Source: Fratercula arctica (Eukaryota; Chordata; Aves; Charadriiformes; Alcidae). From it: 64,000 nucleotides of DNA. Position 1 is the stretch's first letter; each line of letters starts with the position of its first letter. A program made the translations under genes and the position numbers. The stretch covers positions 53,984,730 to 54,048,729 of the forward strand of contig CANTUZ010000026.1 in assembly GCA_947846985.1 (NCBI GenBank), read 5' to 3'. Under the pieces are notes generated by a model. The model saw only the letters and a list, made by a program, of their open reading frames with translations. It was not told the origin of the DNA and did not search any database. Of the stretch, positions 39,501 through 51,500 are shown one piece after another.

Positions 39501-42500
39501 AGAACAGGGGAAGGCTATGAAAAGCTAAGTGCTGGAGAAACAAATAGAAGAAATCTAATGGAAGAGTTGCAGTCGGTAGGGTCACATCATTAACTCTGAT
39601 ACAATTACTTCCAAAGAACAGCAGCCAGACAAGGCAGATAGGCCGACAGATGCTTGCAATATGGCAGACTTAGTATTCCTGGAATATGTCTTGCTAAATT
39701 ACTTCAGCCATATAGAGCTGCAATATAATAAACATATGCTAGTTGAAGTGCTCTTTCTCCAACAAAAATGTGTTTGGGGGAGACTTTCTGAATGACTTGC
39801 TCCCCTGGATAATATGAGGCAGTGCTATCGCTATTCAGACATCATTGCTTCAAAACAAAGTATCTCCAAGTTTTACACAGAAATAAGTTGGAATACATGC
39901 TCAATTGTTAAAGAGTAATCAGCAGTGAAGTGGAAAACTGAGTGTTCCTTTTTTGTCTATGGACCTTGTCTGAATTTCTTTTCATTTGAGTTGAAAATAT
40001 TGATAGTGTCAATAAAACGTACAGCTTTAAGGAAATGCCCACGCTAATGTTGAAAGGTAGCTGTACCTGAACTAATGTTGTGCTAGATAGTCTTATGTGT
40101 TACGAATGACCACAGTAACTCTTTAAACTGCCTTTGTTCAGAGATTCCTGCCCAGTATGCAGTACTTCTAAGTAATCTAGTTTTGCTGTGTTGAACTTGG
40201 GTTTTGAGCAACTATAAATTACGATGTCAAGTTGAACTCCTGGAAAGGCTAGAGATAATGTAAGGGTAGAATAAATTACTCATACTGTCATTTTCAAACA
40301 ATCCTACCAGAATCTGACATCACATGGACTACATCTTAAGATACAGGTAACTGTTGTGATTATTTTTTTTTGTAAACATAAAGTTACACTCTAAATTGCT
40401 TCACTAATTATATCTTGCTTTTTTGTGTAATTGCTGGTGTCTTGTTTTCCTCTAGGGCTTGTATTAATTCCAGCAGCAGCGCTAGGCCAAATCATAAGTG
40501 GCATCTTGGTTTCCAAGTGCAAACTGGATTGCAAAAGCATAATCAAGTTCATGATAGGCACTTGTTCAGTGGCCCTACTGTTAAACACAGTGTTTTTGTT
40601 TGCTAAATGTGGGAATGAACCTTTCGCAGGTGTCTCTGAAACATATAATGGGTAAATATATTTTAATGCACTCTTGGGTTTGGTGTTAATGTTTAAAATA
40701 GATAAGCTACATCACAGAATACAAAACCTTTAAAAATGTCATATTTTACCTTGATGTATGAAACTGGAATGTTTTATGGAACTCTAAAACCTTGTTCTTG
40801 GAATCATTATATAATAGATGACTAAGAAAATGTAATGATAAATTGCCTGCAAAGTGTTCTGAGCAGCCTGCTGGTCCTCAACAACAACAAAAAAATATCC
40901 CAACTTCTGTAACTCTTGTAGGTGTAGTAGCTGTGGTATTGACTACAACTAATTTTGTATCTTTGCAGAAGTAGCATGTCTTTTGTATCTTGTTTTATTA
41001 ACTAGCTGTTGACAATCTGGGCAGTTTATTCCTGGAAGGAGTCTGCCACATGCAACAATTTCATGGGAGAGCGATGAGGTGCACTGCAGCTTAAACTGAT
41101 TACAAATTTTTCCCTAGAAAAACAAAGATGTTATTGTAGCATCAGGTTCTAGCATATCTAGCCTCCATTTACAAAGGAGGCTTTCTTTTTTCCTTGTAAA
41201 ATAGCTGATAGAGGTAGAAATTTAATGCAAAGAGAGCATAGCTCAGTGACCTGAGTGGATGAATAGAATGGGGAGAGTAACACTGTTAACTGAAACATAA
41301 TTCAAAACATTTTCAGCTAATGTGTAGGAAAGAATTCTCTAAGCAATATGTACTTTTCTTTCCCTTAAACAACACAATTCTCAATGAGAACGCAATCTAT
41401 CACTCATTTTTAGATACTTGTAGTAATGGTGATAAAAATTCTAGGATGTGTTCCTCCTTTTGCTGTGAACAAAGCTTACTTGGGAAACCAGTATGGCAAT
41501 GGGGCAAAAAAAAAAGTTGCAAAAGTGAAAGGAAAAATGAAGCAAGATTAAAAATAAATACCTGCAAGGATGAACATTCTTTAGAAAATGGATTTCTAGG
41601 TCTGCTTTTAAAACTTCAGCATTGAATGTATGAGATCAAATAACCACCATGTTGTATGAAATGCCCAATCATGCCTTAAGGAATTAACTATAAGATTATA
41701 ATGTTTCAATTCTTGTAGTTCTAAATTGTATGTATTTCTGTAGCATGAGAAGCGTTTAAAAGCAGGAGGAAGGCAGCTAGCTGTGACAAAACTGTGCTCT
41801 CAAGTGGTTGGTTACTCCGTTGTGAATTGACAGAGCCAGAGGGAGCTCCAGCTGTTTGACGGTCTGCCAAAGAGCCAGATGCTGTTGTGCAAAATAACTC
41901 TAGTAGACTGGTAGCTAGGGACTGCTAGCTGCCACTTGAAAAAATCGTAAGCTTGAACAGCATGCTGTGCAACTGAGTGAATAACTTACCAATAATTTTT
42001 TTGTTTTCCCCAAATCCCCCACTTTAGAAAAGGGTTAGGTACACTATCTTCTTCAAAAGCAGCATGTGGAACTTCTGCTCCAGTGCATAAGAAAACCTTT
42101 TGAACCTATATAGGATGGGGAAGAGGATCTTTGCGCTTTACTGACACAGCAGCATGAACTGCACCATGAAAATGCAGAAGATGGGTTAGGGGGGTGAAAT
42201 TGGTTTTGTAGCCTCTAACGCATGTGCAAGTTGGTAATGCTTCTAGGAAAAAATGGTAAACATCTAATCAACAGTTAGGCTTATATGGTTTCCTCACTTG
42301 ATATTTATCATGCTTTTTGACTGACTTAAAATTAATGTATAAATAGAAATAGAAGAACATAGAGGCAACTACATGCACAAATACCATAAAATATGAAGGC
42401 TATTCATTTTCCTAGGTCCTTTAAGGGAATCATTGCCATAAATATAACTGACAAATATTATGAAATTTTCCCCAAAATGCAAAGAGTGGCATGAAAGGCT

Positions 42501-45500
42501 AACCAGATATTTTTCAGGTCTCTCATGTAGGTAAATATGGAAACAGTAAAATAGATAAGGAGATAGATAATAGATTGAAGGCAGTCAGGCTTCCAGTTCT
42601 CTAACAGTAGAAATTTGATGCCATGATACCTTAACCATTTGTTTGTATTGCCTTTGCCAGAAGGCATACAAAATGAATAAACCAAATTTCATACACTGAT
42701 GACTGGGAGAGGGAGGGCAGGGGGGATAATTCTTAAAGCCCAAGTTACCACTCATTCTGATTCCAACTTTACAACTTGCTGTATCAATTGACAGTACATT
42801 CAAAGGCCACTGTTAACATTTGACACTTAAAACAGCTTTGCTTCATTGTCTGGAAAAATGCTAGCTGTAAGATTACTGTGGACACTTCAGAACTGTGGAA
42901 ACTAGGATGTAGGCTCTGGTTGTGGAAAATCTGTAGTTACATATTGAGCAAAAGAATCTGTATGTAGCAGTTGAATACTGAAGAGGTTGTGTAGACAAGA
43001 GTATGTGAAGATATACATATTTCTATATAATGTCCAATGATAATGAGCAGCTGCCAAAAGGTACAGCTGAACTGATTTTTTTTTGTCCTAAGTTAAATAC
43101 AGTTAAATTGTATTTAATAGTTTTATGTAACTTCAGCAGTTATGTAGTTTAATTGTTGCTGAAGACCTCTTCTCTACAGCAATTTGGAATTAACCAATCC
43201 TGAAATAAATCTCTCCACTCAATATCCATTATAAAAAAAAAAAAGTTTATCTAATTCACTCTCATGTTGGACATGTAACTGGTATCAGTAATATACTACC
43301 AGTTCTGAAACTCCTTTCCATGAATAAATAAGCAACTAAAATATGTAGTAGTAGCTTAACAAATTTATAAGCTTCTGGAAAAATAGCCAAGAGTCTGACT
43401 TCTCCTTATGCTATTGGATAAATGCTTCTGAAAGAATAAGTTATAAGAGTGCTTTGTGAGTTGACTTGGAAACTGATGCAGATTCATTTTTGTGGAGGTT
43501 TTGAAGAAATCTTTCATGGCAAGCATTCTCTTTATATTGAAAAATAGCCTGGAGGTTGGTGCGTGCGTGGGGAAAGCTTTTTGTAAGTTTAATACTAGAA
43601 TCACATGAGTACAGGATCACTTTTGAGTTCATATATTAATGAACAAAGTATATTGCTTTTAGTAACTCTGTTTATTACTGAATGAGGCTATAAGAAGAAC
43701 TAGTGTGGTTTACTCCATCTACTAAACACTTCAAAGAATTGCTTTAGCCTAATTCTTTTGCCCAATATTTCCTTTAAAACTTGCAGAATGGAAATGCAGT
43801 GACTATTTCTGTAGTTCTGTTCATTCCCACAAATCTCTGGGACTCCTTGTTTTGCTGTGAAAGAATACCCAACCTATAGAGCTTTTAAAGACCATTTAAT
43901 GGCCTCATCTCCTGGGCTTCTTTAGAAAAGTGATGCTAGAACAAGAAGTTCCATCTCATATAGAACCTGTGTACACTAAACTGCATTTCTTCTGTATTTT
44001 AAATTTTTTCTGACCATGCATAACTAAAGGTTCAGTCCCACTTCGTAGGTCAGGGAAGAGGGACATTGTCTGTACATGTAAACAGGACAAATGTTGCCAC
44101 TGAATTGATTAAATACTTCTAGGCTTGACATGCCTCATAAGCTAACAAGGCACTGTATGAACAAACATACGATAAGCAAATTCACTAATCATGTACTGTA
44201 GTGCTTTAAGCCAGAGCAAACTAACTTTGACCTTTCTATGTATGAAGAAAGAACTAATGTAACTCCGTAGAGTTTAACTGTATTACAACCAAATGAAATG
44301 TATAGGTAGTTATGATGTCCCCAATATTCCATGTGCAGTTTGAATTCTATGTAAGTAATCAGCTTAATTCCTAGATAAACTATTTCTCCCAATAGTATTT
44401 GTGAACATTTTAAATTCCCTTGAAGAAACCAACCTTTTAGGTAATGAATCTGGAACTTTCAGTTTACCTGGTTTCAGCTGACTGAACTCTGAACCTGTGA
44501 GGCTTCTTTACTTATTAATCCACTACTATTAAAAAATCAAAGGATTTTTTATTCTCTCCAATTATATCTTAAGAAGGTACCCCCACATCCCAAAATGATT
44601 TTTTTCATACTAATAATATAGTGGGACTACTTCAAATGCAACCATACTATGGCCTATACTAGAAGTAAATGCCTAAACTGAGAGTAGTTATTACAAGCAA
44701 GAGTTAAATTAAACTCTGTTCTTCATTAGTTATTCCCTAAACAGCCACAGAAAGTCTTTAAGGTCCTTTTGGGTGTGATAAAACTTTGTATGTCACAGCA
44801 CTCTGCATTTAGCATGTGCAATCACCTTGGTGCTGGAACAATCTAGATGTCTGCGTAGCAGTGTTAAATATAGTAAACATGCAGGGTTTGCAATAGGACT
44901 TGAGTCCAAAACAGGGGAAAAAACCCTGGAATATGATCATTAGAATAAACACCACCAAATACTGCTTTGAATCTTGTTGGTTTTTTCTTTAAACTGTAAA
45001 TTGAACAAATTCAAATGTATAAATGTGTGTGAGGGAGGCGATGATCTAAGAAAAGAACTGGATTGAGACACAGAATTTAGTAATCGTTTTGTGACTGGAA
45101 ACTGGAGGAGTAATCTATGGAAGGAATAATAGCACAAAAATATCTAGGTATGGGACAAATGGGAATTCCCTCTAGAATTGTAACAACTAGGACCCTTGTT
45201 TATTTTTAAACAATTAAGTGCATAAATCACCAGAATGAATATTTTGAGATTTATTATCCTATAAATACTACATTACTTACATATCTGGTGTTTTTAAATT
45301 AAGTCAATTAATTTTTACCTTTCAGAACAGGCATGCTATATAACTTAACAGCGCCATGCAATGCTAACTGTGGATGTTTGCGCTCTATGTACTACCCAGT
45401 TTGTGGCAGAGATGAAGTCCAGTACTTTTCTCCCTGTTTCGCAGGATGTTCATCACATCTTTTCAACAACATGAAAAAGGTACTTCATGTTACAAAGATA

Positions 45501-48500
45501 ACTGACATGGTCTGGTCTGCTTTCCTGCAAAATGCATTCTATATGTAAAAAAACATTCTTCCCTTAGTATGACAGGAAATCACAGTGTTTCTGAATCTAA
45601 GTGTTAATTACTACATGAAAAATAGATGTGGATTGGAAACACATGTTGAAATAGGACGAATGTTGGTATGTCAAAGTTCGATATTCTCTGACCAGGTGCT
45701 CTTACGTACCCTTGGGGAGGGTGTAATGTTTAATACCAAATTTACTTACTTGATGACAGTTGATGTTACACAGGATTTCTGACTTTAGAATGATATAGAA
45801 TATACTGAAAACAATACAGATGCAAGCTATGCTTAGCAAAATATAGTAATTGCAATACACAGTTCAGTCATAATACTAGTGTGATTCCCACTATTGGTCT
45901 CTGTAAAATGCTCACCGTCACAATACTCAGCCTCCCCAGTTGTTGGGAAGGCATATGTGGTTTGAAGCACGCTCAAGCCCATTGCTCTCTTTGAAATTCT
46001 TCTGCTAGTTGTCTGGCTTCTTATAGTCTGTGTTGGGCTCAGCCACACTCACCCCATGCTGGTCTGGCTAACTTAGGGAGACATTCACACTCTCTTAATG
46101 AACTCGAGGAGAAACATTTACACCACCACTTGATTCACTCAACTGACATAGCTGTTTCTTTTCTGCATAGCTTTCTGTGCAACAGCTGTGGTCACTCAGT
46201 GTGCATTGTTCTGTGAGCTTCATGGGCACACTGCCCTTTCCTGTCTTCTCTGAGCCTTCTTCCATTATAGGGGTTTATCGGTCAGTCGTCTTCTTCATTT
46301 CTGCTAAACTTTCTAATGCTGAAAATACATTGAACATGAACGTACTTTAAATAGAGTTGACAATCAGAAAAGTAGAAATCAGCAACTGCCTTGACATTAA
46401 ACTGCAGTTCTTATGTAGATCTTATAAGCATAATGTAACATTTATTGTATGCATGGCAGCCTGCTTCTCTGAGTTTCCAAACCTGGAATGTCAGTTGCCC
46501 CTGATAATAACCAGCCACTTCCATGGCTTACCATCAAGCCTTCCCAGAACAAAAGCAGTCCAGCATTGCTTCTGTGAGTAGAGCTCACCTCTCTTCCTGT
46601 CAAGTACAGCCCAGTGTAAAAACCAGCCTGTTTATAGCCAAGGCTCTCAAGCTAGGTGATCGGGGACTTGACAACATCTCTGAAAAATCTTGTTTTGGAT
46701 GCTGTAGCTTGCCCTTTCTTAATTATACACAATTATTGGTGTTATCTTCACTGATTTGTAATAAGATTTGAGTGCAAAAGTTGGCACTTCAAGGCTTGCT
46801 CTGTTGGTATCTTTGTATAATATGTACTGCATATGGTTGTGCCTCTAACTCCAAAATCTTTAGTTTTCAGGTTGTCCTAAAAACTTGCTCCACACAAAAT
46901 AGAGACTATTACTGTATTTTTAGATCACAGAATCAAAAATAACTTTTCCTCTGGTGTGCTGGATCAGTCAAGTTCTGCTGAACCAGTTTTAAAAATGAGG
47001 GTTACAGTGTCATATGATCATCAGGAAGTAGACCGTTTCCCATAGTGTAAAGTCAGTGTGATGCAGACCCAATGAACATCTGCTATATTAGCATCACTCA
47101 GTGTCATTCTTAGAGCTGAATTTTGTTTCGTAAACTATTTGTAGATGTACCACAACTGTTCCTGTATTGGGAGACCAAAAAGAGAAAATGATTCAGAAGA
47201 CTTCCTCTTTGAAGCTGTCCCTGGGAAATGTCCAACACGATGCAAATTTTTACCTTTATTCATGACCTTCTTCTTTTTCACTGTTGTTTTTACATTTATG
47301 GCTGTTACTCCAACAACTGTGGCGATTCTCAGGTACGTTTTTTGGGCTGAGAAATAGGTAGCATTCTTGTGAGAACTGACATCAGTGAAACACTTTAATT
47401 TCATTTTGCTTTGGAATGTGAACTTAAACGAATGTGCAAGGGATTTCCTGTTGTAGTACTTTGTGGTAAGCAGACATATTTGAAGCAGGGGACAGTCATA
47501 CCAGTGTTCACTATCTCTCTAATTACATTTGGTTAGTAGACATTGTTTGAATCTATTTAAAAAAACCAAAACAAAACAAAAAAAACCACCAAACCCAAAA
47601 AACTTTCCTACTTGTAGCAAAATTCCTCTTTTATGGGAGCACTCATGACTGTTTTAGTCAAAGGAGGAAGGAACAAATATGCTGTGTGCTTGGATGAAGA
47701 AAGTATTTGACTAGCCTGTGTATTGGTAGTGCCAGGACTTCAAATTGTACCAAGAAACAAACAAAACAGCAGTGAGTCTCATAATATCAGCCTTTGATTC
47801 CTGTCTCAGGTCAGAGTTCTGACTTGCAAAATTGTAGTCTGTCAAGAACTGTAGCCTACCTTTTGTGTGATACTGCTGTTGTATCTGTGGCAGTCATTAA
47901 TATAAAATGTGACAGCGTGTACATGGCTGTTAACCGGTGGTTTGACGGTCTTTCAAATGCATGAAAGCTAGATACACTTTCTTTTTCTTTGATACATGGT
48001 CCTTATTCTGAAAGTAGAGCTGTTTCACTTCATGTTGAAATCTGACTTGTACCTCTAGTACTTCTAGAGGGAAAATGTTCAGGATGCATAGGCATACATG
48101 CACTATACACATGATGTTTTGGGAGGGTGTGATTAGATGCTCTTTTTCCAACCTTTTAGGCATGGGGTTGGGGAGAGGAATGATACACTGCAACAGTGGT
48201 TTGTAATAGCCTTCTGTTCAGAGTTGGTGTAAATCTGAAATTAACAGCTTGTCATGTTACTGTGGGGGCAGAATAATGTGAAGTGTTGCATTATCTTCAA
48301 AACTGAGCTGACATAGTTTTATTTAGCTAATTCTAAGCAATAACGCTTGGAATCTTGAATCCTTGTACACTTCAACTGAAATAGTGAATTAGTTTTTATG
48401 GAAGAGAAGACTGTAGAGCCATTTAAATGTGCAAAACCTAATCTAAATAGTTAAATGTGAGCTAAGTTCTACAGTATATTCTGAGATCTCTTCAGTGGGC

Positions 48501-51500
48501 CTATTTTGTGCAACATCAAGTGTAAACTCATGTGTTCGTGACAGTGTTCTAGTGCTAGAAATAACAGCCCACGCTATGCAAAACTCATTCTCCTTCCTTG
48601 ACTTACCTTTATGGGTAAGGAAATACTAACAGTGACTGTTGATAAGTGCTCATCTTGGATATTTTTGTATGGTTAATCCTCATACGTACTCCAGAATGAA
48701 GGAATAACTCCTGAGTGTTTAGATACTGTCTTTTTTTTGTCACTGACAGGGCTTCAATGATACAGTTTATTAAAGAAAACAGAGATGAAACTAAATTGTA
48801 TAAATTAAGATAGGTTGTATTTGATCTTCATGGTAGTATCTTTAAGATGCTGTCAGGATAAAATGTTTGTTGATGGAGAAATATCTGAAAGAAATGGGGT
48901 GGAGGTAAGTTCTGCTAGTTATTAAATCAATATATTGATTTGTATAGTGTAGGCCAGAACTGATTCATTGTAAGGTCAGGTGACTATATGTAAAGGTTAT
49001 GGGAAATACAACACCTTGTGCTGTGCTGAAGCCTATTCATGTATTGCTTCTTTAGAAACAGTAGTTCAAGATTGCATCCTAGCACTGTCCTTAAATCCTT
49101 GGTTGTTCTGTGGAAAAAATGTTCAACGGTATCAGGGTGCTACTGGTTAGCTAGCTTTTTACTTATGCTGTTTTGTTAAACTAGCTCAATCTAAAATTCC
49201 TTGATGAGCTATTGGAGTTGCCTCTATCCTTTGTCAAAATATCTCTTGAAGTTGTTTGCTTACTTGTTCTGCACACTGGATTTCTAAAACACTCTGCAAT
49301 TAACAGGTTAAAACAGTATATTAAGACAAAGCATATTCACTGAGGGACAGAGCAGAGAAATAGAATGGTTAAAGCTTGTTTACCAGGTCTTAAACTGCAA
49401 ATCTTGTTTACAGGTGTGTGCCAGATAAACAGCGCTCATTTGCTCTTGGAGTACAGTCAGTGTTTCTACGACTACTGGGTATGACTTTCTTGTTGAAATG
49501 TTTGCCTCTGAGTGATACACATTTGATGTTTTTCTAGACTTAAAAAATAATGTATTAAGAAGCTTTCAGAGGAGCGTGAAACAGCCTGTCATTGGCTTAT
49601 AGAATACATTTGTTTTAAGGCAGATGCCATCTGGATTCAAATTCCTCTTTAAATACTGCATGCGTACTCATTTTAGCCATTCTTCTTCTTATCATCACGA
49701 AGAGAATACAGCAAAAGGCACCTGCTGCCATTTCTCCCAGAAGGAGGCCTATTCTGAAAGTTAAGAAAAAGTGATGTAATAGAAAACAGCTTCATGTAGT
49801 TAACATCTCAAGATCCAGAAGATATCTGTGGCAGAATCTTAAATCTTGACTTCGCTGTGGAGCTTGGGATAGGAAAGCTCTTCTTCAGATGCAGTCAGTA
49901 CCGGCAGTGGAAAGGCAGTAACTGACAGCGTTACTACCAACAAGATACTTACGCTGTAGACTTGGGGGGTCCTAAACAGAAAAGCTGTAGTGAGGAAATA
50001 GCTGATTGTTAGCTTAAGAACAGTTTAGGTGTTGAGTAGGTTAAGTAGACATGCAGTGATGTACCTGGAGTGTTTATTATAAAATTAGCTATACCTGGAT
50101 GCAAACCACTTGTGCTTTATGAAGCACTGTTGTAACAAATATCACACAAACCCAATAAATTCTACATAGGAATAATTTAAACACTACTCATTTCATACGA
50201 ATTTTTTCCTAGAAGCTTTGCTACATCTGAGGGATGGAAAAAATGCGTAGTTGAACTTATTAATGTAATATTTTAGTTCTCTGCATTTGGAACAGTTAGT
50301 GTATATGATCTGAGAAGAGAGACTTCTTTTCCTTCAGTTGAACTCCTTCTTCCTTGATTAGCTGGTTTTTCCCCCCCTAACTTCCATCACATTTTTCTTT
50401 TCCAATGAAAACTGAGGAAGTTAGGAGAAGCTCAAGTCTTTGAACAAACTTTTTGCCTGATGAAGTGAGAGCAGTATAAAGAACTAACTGACACTCTATG
50501 CATCCTACCTATTAATTGAGAGCACTGGAAGAGGCACACTTGCTATGTAATATGATTTTGATTAAAACGTTATGTTTAGTGTGTGGCTCTCCCATTTTAT
50601 CTTCCCCACCAGCCTGGCATTTTACTGTATCCGTTAAGGCCAGGTAAGTCTATTCCAAGTAACTCAAATGTTCTAACATATTACTGTGATTTTTAGGTAC
50701 TATTCCTGGACCAATTTTGTTTGGTGTTGCTATAGACAACAGTTGCACTCTGTGGGATATTGATGAATGTAATACTAAAGGAGCCTGTTGGGTGTATGAC
50801 AATGAAAGAATGGCTTATCTGCTGATGGGGATAAGTAAGTGACTTCTTCATATTAAGTACAGGTACAAAGTAATAGATTTACAGACTTTGACTGCTCGAT
50901 GGGAATTACTTTAAAATAGAACCTTAAACTCTTATCTTTTAGCAGCAGCATTTTTTAAAAAAACCCTTTTTATTTTTTTTTCATAAATAATGACAAGTAA
51001 AATATCATGGAAGGCACAAGAACACATCAAATGGCTATTAAAAATTACCTGCAAGCCTTTTTTTTTTTTTAACAATAATACAAAATATTTTTACTCTTCA
51101 GTCTTTCTTCACTGCCACACTTTATTTACTGAATTTTAAGAGATTGGCGCACATTTCATTCTTATCTGGCTTGGTCTGTTGGCAGCTTAAGGTCTGAAGA
51201 GCTTTCTTCCTCTTGTCATATTTCAGTTCTTTTCCCTAAATTAATATCAAGATCTTGAAAATATCTCTGAACACTAGTCAAAATTTTTCCCAACTTGTTT
51301 AACAATCTGTTCCCTTCAAGTATGTGACAGATGTATGTCTGGGGGAAGAAAGGCAGGCTAAGCTTGCATCTGTGGTAACTGCTGTTGTCCTGTCTTCTAG
51401 CAGCAGTATTACAGTGCATAAAATAAACTGCTAACATCTAATCTTGAAATTGAAAAAGCAGGAGTCACAGCTTCAGGTTTCAGTATCTCAGGCACATTTG

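Noticed and set aside
45880..46340. Possible old LTR in SLCO4C1 intron 9
   Set aside because: Slightly richer in C with LTR-like wording, but no TG...CA ends, target duplication or TATA box could be found.
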